Below, one piece after another: positions 21,340 through 33,108 of a DNA stretch of 64,000 nucleotides (position 1 is its first letter; each line of letters starts with the position of its first letter). The stretch is from Orientallactaga sibirica (lineage: Eukaryota > Chordata > Mammalia > Rodentia > Dipodidae): NCBI GenBank assembly GCA_036365145.1, contig JAEOAD010000004.1:48080001-48144000 (forward strand), written 5' to 3'. The position numbers and the translations under genes were made by a program. The notes below the pieces were generated by a model. That model searched no databases. It was not told where the DNA came from and saw only the letters and a program-made list of their open reading frames with translations.

Positions 21340-21775
21340 GAAAACCAAAAGTGGCTAAAAGCAAGAAATGTCTTGGAGCCTGTACAAGAGCGTCTGGTTC
21401 TTCCTTATCTCTTTTTCCCCTGTGTAAGGAGTCCTGCAGCCTTGCTGGAGGCCAGCGACGTCACAAGAAAGGGCTGCTCTTTTCCTTATCTCTTCTTTCC
21501 CGAAGGAGCTCCCCTGCTCCAGAAACCGGGCGTAAAGTCTGCAAGGCACCGGGACACCTGGCATGGAACTGCGCGGAAGACCTCGGGCCTCATCCAGTGA
21601 ATGCCCATAAAAGACCCCAATCGGAGTCACCAGGTCCATGTTCCCCGCTCCGGATCCCTCCCCCGTGGGAGCTTCCTGCTTTTCTTTCCTTGATGGGACT
21701 TTACCATGTCCCGAGCAGAAGCTCTGCCTTCTTTCCTTCTCTTAAACTCTATAATAAAATAATATAATCTTTCTA

Positions 21776-21992
21776 GAGCTGGGGAGATGGTTCAGCAGTT
21801 AAAGGCACTTGCTTGCAAAGGCTCCCAGCCCAAGTTCAATTTCCTAGTAGCCCCCATAAAGCCAGACACACGAAGTGGCATGTGTCCGGAGTTTGCCTCA
21901 CCAAGAGGCCCTGATATGCCCTAGTCACCTCTCTTCCTCCCACACCCCACTCCACCCCTCCACCCCTGCTCACACGCTCTCTCTCTCTCTGT

Positions 21993-22044
<52 letters not shown>

Positions 22045-22221
22045 TGCGTGAGTGTGTGTATATATTGGTTTTTCAAGGTAGGGTCTTACTCTAGGTCAGG
22101 CTGATCTGGAATTCACTAGATGGTGGCCTTGAACTCAGGGCAATCCTCCTACCACTGCCTCCCAAGTGTTGGGATTTAAGGCATGCGCCACCACACCCAG
22201 CTTAAATAAAAATATTAAAAA
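21776..22221 (+). mobile_element. SINE-A, split by (CA)n and a B1
   Basis: Head at 21776, CT-rich part to 22000, (CA)n at 22004-22041, then an antisense B1 (22062-22203), then the SINE's own A-tail. Flanked by 'tctttcta' on both sides. Confidence 0.85.
22062..22203 (-). mobile_element. B1 SINE nested in SINE-A
   Basis: 'ggtttttcaaggtagggtct' to 'ccaccacacccagct'. Inserted in the tail of the SINE-A. Confidence 0.9.
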
Positions 22222-22275
22222 AAAATTCTTTCTAAACCTCACCCTCTAGGGTTTATGGGATTTGACTCACTGGAA

Positions 22276-22961
22276 GTTTCCTGTGACCATGACTTCCTGG
22301 TGCCCTAAATCTTGGGTTAAAGCCCAACCAAGAGCCAAGAGTGGCTCTGTGCATCTCAAAGACACCCTGAATTTCAGTATCACTAGAGAGGTGGGGTCCC
22401 TCTGTCAATGACTTCCAAGCTTGCAATCTCTTCCTACTTCAAGAATAGCAAGTTGGCCCTGAATAGAGGAAAAACTATATCAAACTGTCTAGAATCATTT
22501 TATTCCAGGGATTTTTCTTATCCTCCCACTTCAGCTGACATGAGCTGTTTTTTTTTTTTTTTTTTTTTTTTTTTGTTGTTGTTTTTGTTTTAACCTCTAT
22601 TTGGTTAAGCAGATAAATTAGGTTTATTTTAGATTCTCACAAAATCCTGACCCTTGGTATGTTTTTTCCCGGTTGGTGCACAATGTTTCTCCCCAAATGG
22701 TATACCTTGGGCCTTGTCGCCTTGTTGATTTGGGGCTCCTTTAAGCTATCTGTGCTCTTTATGAATCACATGGTGACTGGTTTTATCTTTTGCAGCTCTT
22801 CTGAGCTGTTTTGGTTCTGTCCAAGCACTTGGGCTATTACACCATTTATACGACAGGGCTTCCAGGTTCAAAAGTTTGGGAGGCTCTGTTAAGACCTTTG
22901 AAACAGAGAAACATGGGCACTGAGGAGACTTTTATTGTGGTTTATATAACCATAAAAATGT
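22276..22961. other. ERV-flanking and single-copy DNA
   Basis: A pure T-run lies at 22550-22574. Text at 22276-22400 resembles 50290-50400, next to the other family-Y LTR, so this part is probably ERV internal DNA. The rest is unrecognised. Confidence 0.4.
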
Positions 22962-23160
22962 TTTTTATTTAATTTATTTATTTACTAGAGAGAGAGAGAG
23001 AGAGAATGGGTACACCAGGGCTTCTATAGCCACTCCAAATGAACGCCACATGCATGCACCACCTTGTGCATCCAGTTTTATGTGGGTACTGGGCAATCAA
23101 ACCTAGGTCCTTTGGCTTTGCAGGCAAACACCTTAACTGCTAAGCCATCTCTCCAGCCCC
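22962..23160 (-). mobile_element. SINE-A
   Basis: Antisense, (GA)n then 'ctgctaagccatctctccag'. Confidence 0.9.
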
Positions 23161-23723
23161 CAAACAGTTTGATATTGTGACATCCACTGGGAGAATTTTG
23201 GCTGACAAGCCTTGGAAAACTTACGATGACTGATAAAGCAGCATGAAACAAAACAAATCCGCTGCTTCAGCTCCTGGAAACAATGCAGACAAACCTCTGG
23301 CTACTTCATTTTTGCATTTTTGAAACTTACTGCATTGAAACATTGAAGTGTGTATATGTATGCATAGGTATTTGCATGAATGAAAGTCTTTTGGGCTAAA
23401 TTAATAATTGGAGCCATTACCTGTGTCTTTTTTTCCCTCTTTTCCTTTAAAGGGCATTAAGCTAAAGTGAATAAATTTACAGAATTTGAATTTGAAACTG
23501 AAAACCAGTTGCATAGGACTTTACTTCAAGCAGGTTTATCTAAAATGTTAACTAACTGAAAGGTTAATTATAAGCTTCCTGCCTGGTGAAATGATTTTAA
23601 TCTGGCACTTTCAAGTGTTCATTCTGGAAACTGAGGCTGAAAAAAATCCTTCCGGATTTATAAGAGAGATGACTAGTAATTTTACATTTAAAGGATGATT
23701 AAGTTGTTAAAATGTGCTTTTAG
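23161..23723. other. Single-copy DNA
   Basis: Nothing recognised. Confidence 0.4.
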
Positions 23724-24250
23724 GGCTGGAGAGATGGCTCAGTGGTTAAAGACAGCTACTGGCAAAACTTGATGACCAGAATTTGATTTCCCAGCACCCA
23801 CACAAAACCAAACCTAGGGCTGGAGAGATGGCTTAGCAGTTAAGGCGCCTGCCTCCTAAGCCTAAGAACGCTGGTTCCAATCTCCAGTGGTTCCAATCTC
23901 CAGGTCCCACGTCTAGCCAGATGCAAAGTGATGCAAGGGCGCAATACTGCACTTGACCACAAGGGGGTGCACGCATCTGGATTTCGTTCACAGCAGCTGA
24001 GAGGCTGCTGGCGCGCCCATCTCTGTCTTCCTCTCCTCCCTCTTTGTCTCTCTCAAAAAAAAAAAAAACCAAACCTAAAGTGACCCATGCACCTGTAATC
24101 CCAGTGCACCTATGACAATGCGAGGTGGAACCAGGAGAAGATAAAGCTCAACTTGTATTTGTTTGATTGCAGTGGCAAGAGAACCTATCTCCAAGAAGTG
24201 GACAAGGAGCACAGGCACCTCCAACTTGTCCTTGACCTCCACATGTATGC
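23724..24250 (+). mobile_element. B3 SINE split by SINE-B
   Basis: Left head 23724-23816, right body from 24069 with 'gacctccacatg'. Split at 'aaaaccaaaccta', which is duplicated. Confidence 0.75.
23817..24068 (+). mobile_element. SINE-B with clear duplication
   Basis: Best-preserved SINE-B in the window. Flanked by aaaccaaaccta at 23806-23817 and about 24066-24077. Confidence 0.95.
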
Positions 24251-24318
24251 CATGACGAATATATGCTCAAACAGACAGGCAGACAGACACAAATGAATAA
24301 ATACAGAAAAAGGTTAAT

Positions 24319-24462
24319 GTGGCTGGGCATGGTGGTGCATGCCTTTAATCCCAGCACTCCACTCGGGAGGCGGAGGTAGGAGGATTGCCGTGAGTTCAAG
24401 GCCACCCTGAGACTACATAGTGAATTCCAGGTCAGCCTCGGCCAGAGTGAACTCCTCTAAAC
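24319..24462 (+). mobile_element. B1 SINE
   Basis: 'ggctgggcatggtggtgcat' start, with a small 'ccactcg' duplication inside ('cactccactcgggagg'). Confidence 0.9.
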
Positions 24463-24992
24463 TTCTTTTTTTTAGGCAAATTTAAAGTGTACATTTAACA
24501 TTTTTAAATTTAGGAATGGCCTGTATGTAGAGATAGTTTTGCATGGTTTCTGGACTTTGGTCCTTATGAAATACACAGATATTATCTCATGCTGAGATGG
24601 GCTAATTTTTCTAGTGGGATAATTGTTAATAGGTAATACATTTTGTTGTAAATAATATTGTGAGATTGGATATCTTAGTATCTAATTTGGTGAGTTTATA
24701 CATTATAAACTTATCAAGATAAAGCCATTATCTCTCAAAAAAGCCAAGATTAGGTTCAGGATCTCTATTCATTGGACCACAAAACTTAATACTTATGTTT
24801 GCAGTGGTGACACAGAAATTTAGGGTGTCTGACAGTGTTGGAGCCTTATCTCAGCTCTTGGATAGGATTAGGAGTTAGGGTCCCAGAAGTTCAATGGTTA
24901 TACAAAGCTCTCACTGAGTCAGTGGACTTCAAGGTTCTTGTCTTTTCAATTTCAGTGAATGAAACCCACAGATCACAGGACAAGGTTCAGAA
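24463..24992. other. Single-copy DNA
   Basis: Nothing recognised. Confidence 0.4.
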
Positions 24993-25214
24993 AGATTTAT
25001 TTATTTTTTTAATTTACTTATTTGAGAGAGAGAAAAAAAACACAGAGAAAGAGAGAGAGACTATGGGCATTCAAGGTCCTCCAGCCACTGCAAACAAACT
25101 CCATATGCATGTGTCACCTTGTGCATCTGGTTTACATGGGTCCTGGAGAATCAAACTAGGATCCTTTGGCTTTGCAGGCAAGTGCCTTAACTACTAAGCC
25201 ATCACTCCAGCCCT
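24993..25214 (-). mobile_element. SINE-A
   Basis: Antisense, flanked by 'agaaagat' (24986 and 25216). Confidence 0.9.
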
Positions 25215-25285
25215 AGAAAGATGTTTACCATTTGGCCTTTTGGCCTAAAAAACTATTTGAAATAATTATGAGTTAAAAAATGAAT

Positions 25286-25425
25286 GTGTCTGGACATGGT
25301 AGTGCACATCTTAATCACAACAAACCATGCCATGACTTTGAGGCTATCCTGAGACTACATAGTGAATTCCAGGTCAGCTTGGGCTAGAGCAAGACCCTAC
25401 TTCAACCCCCCTCCCACCTCAAAAA
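25286..25425 (+). mobile_element. B1 SINE with deletion
   Basis: 'ggacatggtagtgcacatct' then a jump to 'gactttgaggctatcctg'. About 20 bp are missing. Confidence 0.8.
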
Positions 25426-25496
25426 CCTGAATTTCAAAAATTCAAAATGTATGCGATGAATGCCCTGAATGCACTTAAAATCTTTGATTTTCTTTT

Positions 25497-25716
25497 TAAA
25501 AATATTTTAAATTAATTTATTTATTTATCAGAGACAGAGAGAGGGAGAGACAGAGTAAGAGTGAGAATGGGCGCACCAGGGCCTCTAGCCACTGCAAACG
25601 AACTCCAGATTCATGTGCCACCATGTGCATCTGGTTTACATGGGCCTGGAGAATTGAATCGGGGTCCTTAGGCTTTGTAGGTATGCGCCTTAACCACTGA
25701 GCAATCTCTCCAGCCC
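25497..25716 (-). mobile_element. SINE-A with clear duplication
   Basis: Flanked by aaatctttgattttcttt (from 25478 and 25717). Confidence 0.95.
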
Positions 25717-26255
25717 AAATCTTTGATTTTCTTTCCCAGCCATTCATTAACTATTTTGCCAACAATGGAGATTAATGAGAAGCTAAGCAAAGTAGCTGCT
25801 CAGGTGCTTGGCTCTTAAAGCATATATTGGGTGGATATAGGTAGCCTTTCAAGAATAATTTGTTGCTTTGTACAGGATGTGTCTGTTATAGACCTGGAAA
25901 GAAAAGTACAAGGCAATTTCTACCTGTGAATAGCCTGCCTGTCATCTTCTGACATTTTGAAACTTAAAATAGATCCTTTAATTAATACTGTTGGATCTTT
26001 CTGTACTTATTTGGACAATTCATTATACCTTGATGACAGATTTAGACCAATGCTGAGAATAATACAAGAGAAATCTTAATAACACCACTAACCCCCAGAT
26101 GAAAATTTGCAGTTTAGAAAATAATGAAATAAGATTCATCTATTTAAAGAAATGTTGATATTCTAATGTAAAGGCATGAATATAAAACTAGAGCCTAATT
26201 CTGGCATCTACAACCTCAGGCTTTCTTAAAGATATTGTTTTGCAGATTTTTTTTC
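25717..26255. other. Single-copy DNA
   Basis: Nothing recognised. Confidence 0.4.
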
Positions 26256-26505
26256 TTTTTAAAATATTTTTAAAATATTTTATTTTGTTATTTATGAGAG
26301 AGATAGAGTGAGAGAGAGAGAGAGAGAGGGAGAGAAAGAGGCAGAGAGAGAGACAGAATGGGCATGTGAGGGCCTTAAACTGCTGCAAATGAACACCAGA
26401 TGCATGTGTCACCTTGTGCATCTGGCTTACATGGGTCCTGGAGATTCAAACCTGGGTCCTTTGGCTTTGCAGGCAAGCGCCTTAACCACTAAGCAATCTC
26501 TCTAG
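26256..26505 (-). mobile_element. SINE-A
   Basis: Antisense, long (GA)n, ending 'caatctctctagtc'. Confidence 0.9.
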
Positions 26506-27610
26506 TCTGGGAACTGATTTTTAATAAGTATCATTCGGATGAAAACTTGCCATCTGGGCAGTCTTGTTCTTTGAAGCCTCACTGCATATTTATTTAACCT
26601 TACTAAGTAAGTCTTTTGTTGTTATGTATATGATACATTTGTACATTAGAAAATAAGCCTGCCTTGTGGACATTAAACTATTCCCTCAATTTATCAGATG
26701 TCTTATGCTTTGATTTTTGTCATTGTAAACCTATTATTGTACTAAGCCAAAGATTCTAAATGTTGCTGCAAAAGTGGAAACTAAATTTATATAGAAATGA
26801 CTTCTATGCATTTCTATGTGGTGACATTAATTGTTGCTACTTCTTTTATAGACAGTGTATTTATGTCCCTGTTGAATCATATAAGCCTTCTACGGGACAA
26901 AGCTTAGGAGAAGACTTCACCAAGCTCGTGTCTTCCAAACTAGGATCGTTTGCGATGCTAACCTTTTCCAGGTTTGCGTGTGTGTGTTCCTAGTTCTACC
27001 ATGGCCATTCTATGTGAGCAAAGATAATAGGACACAACCAAGCTGTGTGTCTTAACAAAACGTGTTGCGGAGCTCTGCTCGAGGAAGCCCGCAGGCACTC
27101 CTGCCAATCAGTACCCTTCAGCACACCCTGGATGAGTTCAGCAAGGTCAGCCGGAAACTGCTAGGAAGGTTTCTCCTCACACACACCAGCCCTGCAGCAA
27201 AAGGAGAAGCTGAAGCGGAGTGCAGGGGCGGCTGGGTCCCATAGGACCCACCAACCTCTTCTCACCCACACTCTGGGAACACTCGGAACACAGGTGACGC
27301 CAAAGGTTCCCACTTGCTCCTGCCCACATAGCACCAAGCCAAGGTGAGCTAATGCTGAGGGAACACCAAGGACCAAGCTGACTGCTCAACTCTGTGCAGG
27401 TGTGACAGAAACTCACTGAAAAATGTAACTCGTCGAAATTCTGTTGGGGGCAATACTTACCCCAAATTTGGTTCAATAGGTTTGAAATAGAATTGAAAAT
27501 TATACCTATCAGTGCAGTTTGCTACATAAATCATCACTGGGAAGGAAAGATTTGAAAATCTATCCCACAAACGAATAGTGACCAATGTGATATTTTTAAA
27601 ATCTTTATTT
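26506..27610. other. Single-copy block between SINEs
   Basis: The longest repeat-free stretch in the left half. CG dinucleotides at 27060-27440 are commoner than around it. A weak exon candidate lies at 26853-26981. Confidence 0.4.
26853..26981 (+). other. Weak internal-exon candidate
   Basis: 'ttgctacttcttttatag' is a good acceptor, followed by an open frame with VPVESYKPSTGQSLGEDF (part) to TFSR at 'tttccag|gtttgc'. The donor is poor. I do not recognise the protein, and no partner exon is visible. It may be chance. Confidence 0.15.
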
Positions 27611-27757
27611 TGCTGGGCGTGGTGGCGCAATGCCTTTAATCTCAGCACTCTGGAGGTAGAGGTAGGAGGATTGTTGTGAGTTCAAGGACACTCTGAGACT
27701 ACATAGTGAATTCCAGGTCAGCCTGGGCTAGAGCGAGATCCTACCTTGAAAACTCCC
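27611..27757 (+). mobile_element. B1 SINE
   Basis: 'tgctgggcgtggtggcgcaa' to 'ctaccttgaaaac'. Confidence 0.9.
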
Positions 27758-27796
27758 CCCCCCACCACCAAATTAATTAAAATATTTATTTATTTT

Positions 27797-27920
27797 TGGT
27801 TATCCAAGGTAAGGTCTCGCTCTAGCCCAGGATGACCTCCTGGAATTCACTATATAGTCTCAGGCTGGTCTCAAATTCATGAGGGCTGGGATTAAAGGCA
27901 TGCAGCACCATGCCCTGCTT
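27797..27920 (-). mobile_element. B1 SINE with deletion
   Basis: Antisense; 'caaattcatg' jumps to 'agggctgggattaaagg', losing the 'cctcctacctctgcctcc' part. Confidence 0.85.
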
Positions 27921-27934
27921 ATTTATTTACTTGT

Positions 27935-28012
27935 GAGATGTACTTTGTACATGTGGCTTTATGTCACTACTGGGAAATTGAACCTGGGCTGGCGAGCCAT
28001 ATCCCCAGTCCC
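27935..28012 (-). mobile_element. SINE-A 5' fragment
   Basis: 'tacatgtggctttatgtc', 'gggaaattgaacctgg' and 'atccccagtccc'. The tail is absent. Confidence 0.65.
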
Positions 28013-28819
28013 TGATGTGATTTTTTTTTTCCTTTGGTGTTTTTTTCAAACATAATTTACTTTTACTATTCTTTGCCTCATTTGGTTGCTTGTTTGTATG
28101 TTATGGTTAATTTTGGTCAGTTTTAGTATTCTTTAAAATTGTTATTGCCTATTTTTAATCTATACTCTAGAATATATATCTCATAATAGTTTTGCTGTTT
28201 GGTTTGCATATTGCTCACTTAGGTTTTAGGATTGTTCTGAAAAAATGTTCCTTCATGCAGTCAAAATTTGTGTGCTGTTACTTTTGTCATGTGCAACTCA
28301 TGTACTTTCTCTTTCATTCCAACCTTTTTCTATCTTTCCTTTCTTCCTTCCTTCCTTTCTTCCTTCCCTCCTTCCTTCCTTTTTATCTCCTGCTCTTTAT
28401 AGTTCATAACTATAACCTTCCAAAGCTTTAACAAATTTGTGGACCCAAACAGCAGCCTAAATTTCTTCTCTGAGATACTTTTCCCACCTCAGTCTTTTTC
28501 AAAATTGATCTAGTTGCTGTCTTCACGCACCCTAACTCCCTCCACTCCAAATCTCAGCAACTAAAATTCTAATATACTGCATCCTATTCTTGTTCATTTA
28601 TCCTTCAACCATTATTGAAGTCAAAAGGACCACTGTTGTTAATTGGCTAAGAAGACATTTGTATAGGGGCATATCCAGCAGCTCTGGTTGTTCCTAAAGT
28701 TAGTATTCTGTTCTGGAAGTAATACATAGGTACAACAGGTACCTTGAGTTTCTGAAGTGATAATATAACTTCTAAACTATGCACCTCAACTCTATTACAA
28801 CCCAGTTTCATATGTGTAT
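28013..28819. other. AT-rich single-copy DNA with TTCC tract
   Basis: A (TTCC)n-like tract lies at 28335-28383. No family recognised in the rest. Confidence 0.4.
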
Positions 28820-29403
28820 TGAAAAATATTTATCTGAAAGAATGAAGCTGAATTTAAAAGACTCAGAACAACAAAAATAACACCAGATGTTCAACCAAAT
28901 GTAGTAATATAAGAAACATGAAAATTCAACACAACAAAACTCCTCAAGAAACTACTTATACAACAGCAATGGCCTACAGTGAGAGAATGCAGAGAGGAAA
29001 TGAAATCATAGGCAGGTAACTCACAGGAATGATTATAAGTATGTTCAAAGAAATTATAAAAGAAAACAAATTACTGAATGAATACCAAAAGAATACACTC
29101 ACACAAACAACAACAAAACAAAACAGATTAATTAAATTAGGAAATTAATGTAGGATATGAAGAAAGAATTCAAAAAGAAAAAATTGAAATACTGAAAAAA
29201 AAAACCCTGAATAGGTCAAATAAAAAACTCTATAGAAAATCGCATCAATAGAATAGATACAGAGAAAACAAAATATCTGAGCTTGAAGACAAGGTAGAGG
29301 AATTGGATCATCATGGGAAGGATACATATAACTTAATAAGAATGTATAAGTAGGACCTTTAAGATACTTGAGACACTATGAAAAGACCACATATAGGAAA
29401 TTA

Positions 29404-29699
29404 TGGGCATAGGGGCTGGGGAGACAGCTCAGTGGGTAAAGTGCTTGCTACTCAGGCATGAGGACCTGAATTTTGCTCCTCAACATCTATATAAAGTATC
29501 TTATGTGTTGGTGTGTACCTGTCTCCAGTGGACATACTAGGACCTGCTGGCTAGCTTGTCTAGCTCAATCTATGAGTTCCATTTTCAATGAGACACATGA
29601 TAGTGACTTCTGGCTTCAACATATATGTACACACAGCACCACACATACACCACACGCATGTACATATGTATAAAAAAACCACACTGACTTCTCACTTGA
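29404..29699 (+). mobile_element. B3 SINE in the old L1
   Basis: 'ggggctggggagacagctca' head and 'ccacacatacaccacacgca' tail. It abuts the MaLR duplication at 29700. Confidence 0.7.
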
Positions 29700-29704
29700 G
29701 CCCA

Positions 29705-30349
29705 AGTAGCAGACAGGCTCAGGTCACTGAGATGAACTTCCAGACCAGGTACAGTTATGGAGGAAGTTATGAAGATAAAGAGTGTTATGCCCAGATCACA
29801 GATTCCCCAAAGACCACCAAGGAGCCAATCACATATGCAACAGCAAAGAGCTTTATTTTGGGCTTAAGCTTGGGCTCCCAGACTGTACCACCGCAGTGGA
29901 TATGTCTGAGAACTCAGAAGAGCAGCAAGGGGAGGTTTTTATTGAGGTTTGAGCAAGGGGAGGGAGTTTCCAACCTGGTAACTACATGATTGGCTAATTT
30001 GAGCAGTAACTGTACTTGTGGGTTTCTGATTGGTCTTAGGGTTTTGGCGGCTAGGTCTAGGGTAATTTCTAACATGACTGGCTCAGCAAGTGGCGGTTAC
30101 ATTTGAAAACTTTTGTGTGCCCTGATTGGTAGCTCTGGCCCGCATGTGACAGTTTGTGTTTTTTTCAGTAACTTCCTTATCTTTACCAGGAAACAGAAAC
30201 TTAAGCCTACAAGTAGCCCTGAAGCCTGTCACAGTGCTGTTCTGGCTCAGGTCCCTCAGAGAGGAAGTTCCATAATGCCAGAAGCAGCTGGCCTACTTTC
30301 ACAATAATAATCCTGAATATGTTGGGGGTCATCCACTCAAACTACCACA
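29705..30349 (-). repeat. MaLR 3' LTR (split by another LTR)
   Basis: Parts 29705-29782 and 30259-30349 align with 31701-32484 ('gaggaagttccataatgcc', 'tcctgaatatgttgggggtc'). Its middle has been lost. Confidence 0.8.
29783..30258 (-). mobile_element. Solo ERV LTR inside the MaLR LTR
   Basis: TG...CA ends (minus strand TGAGGGACC ... GGGCATAACA), AATAAAGCTCTTTGC near 29862, a second AATAAAAACC near 29943, and three ATTGG/CCAAT boxes between 29990 and 30130. A short agag may be duplicated at the ends. Class unknown; no viral genes. Confidence 0.7.
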
Positions 30350-30477
30350 TTCTTCCCCTGGCTCCCAATAGATTCATAATCATCCTATATTGTAAATTGT
30401 ATTTGTAAAAGGTCTGGGGTCACTCAGAGATTCACCAGTCTGACGTGAATATGATATTAATAAATAAAGGCATTTGG

Positions 30478-30695
30478 GCTGGAGAGATGACTTAGCAGTT
30501 AAGGCATTTGCCTGCAAAGCCAAAGGATCCCAGTTCAATTCTCCAGGACCCACGTAAGCCAGATGCACAAGGAGGCACATGCATCTGGAGTTCATTTGCA
30601 GTTGGTACAGGCCCTGGAGTGACCATTCTCTCTCTCTCTCTTTCCCTATCGCTTTCTCTCAAATAAATAAATAAATAAAATATATTTTTTAGAAA
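30478..30695 (+). mobile_element. SINE-A in the MaLR interior
   Basis: 'gggctggagagatgacttag' to the (AAAT)n end. Confidence 0.95.
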
Positions 30696-31824
30696 AGGTA
30701 CAGAGTAAACATTTTCAATCGCTATAAGGCATATCAAGGAGAGTTTGGAATAATGCAAACTTAATAACCATCAAGCAAACATCAAACATCTGCAGTTCAA
30801 ATCCGATATCATAACCAGAGAGGAGTATCTGGATTTTCCAATTCTGCCCCTCCAGCTTGGCTGAATAGCCATGGAAAACTTTCATTCCAGGCCAACAGCC
30901 TCCGTGGTAGCCTTAGCACAGTCCTGGTATATCCAAATCATCTTCAGGTCTCCATGAAAACCACAGTCCATCTTCCAATGGCTTTGCCAGCCTATCAGGG
31001 TCATCACACCCTGCCTCTTGTCACATCTCAGCAGCAGATCCTGGAACCATGTGTGCACTTCATGACCCACTCCATGCATTTTTCACACTTCCAAAACCAA
31101 TACCAGGTGTGCAGGACGTAGTCATATCCTTAAACTTGAAGAGCAGTTTCCTTCTCCAGTCAACTCATCCAAAAGAGTTTGCATGTCTATCATAGTCTTT
31201 CCTCAGGCATCTTTTCCATTGTTTTAGTTGGCCATCTTCCTTAAGATTGCTAGTATGTTTGACAATAGCAGCTTTAGCAAAAGTCTTTACCAGTAATTTT
31301 AAACTTGCTTGAGTTTTTCTAACTTCAAAATCTTAAATCTCTCAGTCCCATATCTTTAGACAAGCACATCAGTCCATTACAAATTAATATTGTTCAATTC
31401 TCTAGGCCTGGGCAGCACACTGCATCCAGCCCTTATGCCAGTAGCCCAGCTTCAACAAGGTTTTCTGCAGTCTTTCCTTCTCTTTAGAAAGTTCATAAGC
31501 CAAGCATCCAAGTTCAGTTCTTTCTGCATTTAACGTTTTCAAACTCTTGTCAGAATAGTCCAAAATACTTGGCTTATAGTTCCAGAAGGCATCTTCAGTT
31601 GCAAGTAACTAGTCCATGCCAATTTCTCCAAAACAAAAGTTCCAAAAGATCAAAATCCACATGGTCAGATTCATTTCACACCACTTCTGGTACCAATTTC
31701 TGTTGTAAACAGCCTCAGGTTGCCAGTTATGGCACAGTTATGAAGGAAGGGATTTACTGAAGATAGAGGGGAAGTTCCATAGTGTCAGAAGCTGGCTTGC
31801 TTTCATAGATCCAAGCAGAGGAAA

Positions 31825-31869
<45 letters not shown>

Positions 31870-32061
31870 CAAATTCCTAAAACCACACCACCTACATATT
31901 TGGAATTCCAGGCAAAGCTCAGGCACTTTGCATATCTTGAGACTGGAATTCCAAATCTACCCCATACCTTAAGGCTAGAACCTGCAATCTATCCACAGTG
32001 ACACCACCTCCATCCAGGTAGCTGCAGTTCTAAATTACAAACTTTAATAAAATCCTGAATA

Positions 32062-32275
32062 TAGGGCTGGAGAGATGGTTAAGGTACTGGCCTTGAAAGC
32101 TTAAGGACCTAGGTTCAACTCCCCAGAACCCACGTAAGCCAGACATACAAGGTGACACATGCATCTAGAGTTTGATTGCAGTATCTTGAGACCCTGGCAT
32201 GCCAATTCTCCCTCCCTCCTTCCCCCCATCTCTCTCACATAGAAAATAAAATAAAATAAATTACCTATTTTTTAA
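32062..32275 (+). mobile_element. SINE-A
   Basis: Flanked by aaaatcctgaatata on the left and aaaaatcctgaa on the right. Confidence 0.95.
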
Positions 32276-32287
32276 AAAAATCCTGAA

Positions 32288-32440
32288 GCTAGGCATCATG
32301 GCACACGCCTTTAATCTCAACACTTGGGAGGCAGAGGTAGGAGGACTGCTGAGAGTTCGAGTCCACCCTTAGACTACAGAGTGAATTCCAGGTCAGCCTG
32401 GGCTAGAATGAGACCCTACCTCAATAAAAACAAACTAGCA
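32288..32440 (+). mobile_element. B1 SINE
   Basis: Inserted in the right duplication copy of the neighbouring SINE-A. Flanked by aatcctgaa; the same 10-mer serves both insertions. Confidence 0.95.
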
Positions 32441-33108
32441 AAAAATCCTGAATATATTGGGGGCCATCTATTCAAACTACTATAGCCCACAGGTAACTAC
32501 AAGCAGGATGAAGGTCTGGCATCTCTGCCTTCACTTATTTCAAAAGAAATAATTATGGGCATCGAATAAGCTTAGTCTAATGGCATATAAAATATTTTCA
32601 GCAAAACCATAAAAGACAATTTCCAAAAGTTAGAGAACAAAATGAAAGAGATGCTAATCCAAAACAGTAGGCTTTTAGAAAACCAAAAAGACATGACCAA
32701 AATATAGTGTCCCTTTGTCGTATTATAATCAAACCACTAAATATATAGATCAAAGACACTACATTGAAAGTATGAGAGAAGCACCAAGACATGTAAAGGC
32801 AGGCTCATGAGAATAATATCAGGTTTCTCAACAGAAATTTTAAAAGCCAGGAGAGTCTAGAATGATGCATTTCAAGGTCAGAAAGACAATAATTGCTAAT
32901 TCAGACTTTATACCCAGCAAAGCTACCTGCTGCAGTAGGAGAAAGAAAACCTTTCCATGATAAAAAGAGGCTAAAGGAATTCATAACCACTAAGCCAACT
33001 CCATAGATGATACTTGAAGGAATACTATGGAAGGAATCTAGAAAGACAGACACATCCATAAAGCTACAGAAAAGAATAAACCATTTTTGAACAATAGTTA
33101 AGAAAGAG

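Larger units (their letters stand above)
21351..22275 (+). mobile_element. ERV LTR, family Y, copy 1 (split)
   Basis: 'gagcctgtacaagagcgtct', 'ccataaaagaccccaatcgg' and 'ctataataaaataatataat' align in order with 49590-50270. A SINE-A sits just after the AATAAA region, and the LTR continues at 22222. Sequence after 22260 ('caaagacaccctgaattt') also matches the second copy, so some internal sequence remains. No viral ORF survives. Confidence 0.55.
29705..32484 (-). mobile_element. MaLR element with both LTRs
   Basis: 3' LTR 29705-30349, internal 30350-31700, 5' LTR 31701-32484 on the minus strand. Flanked by gccca at 29700-29704 and 32485-32489. The minus strand shows the primer-site region GAAATTGGTACCAG next to the 5' LTR and a purine tract AGGGGAAGAA before the 3' LTR. 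There are no coding genes, as usual for MaLR, which move with ERVL proteins. It interrupts ORF1 of the old L1. Confidence 0.85.
31701..32484 (-). repeat. MaLR 5' LTR with (CA)n, SINE-A and B1
   Basis: Starts (+ view) 'tgttgtaaacagcctcagg'. Contains (CA)n at 31828-31868, a SINE-A and a B1. Confidence 0.85.

Noticed and set aside
21520..21600. Retroviral zinc-knuckle-like text (VCKAPGHLAWNC) in a plus frame
   Set aside because: The first Cys of the knuckle is absent, and the same stretch aligns with the LTR of the other family-Y copy at 49.7 kb, where no such frame exists. LTR sequence, not gag.
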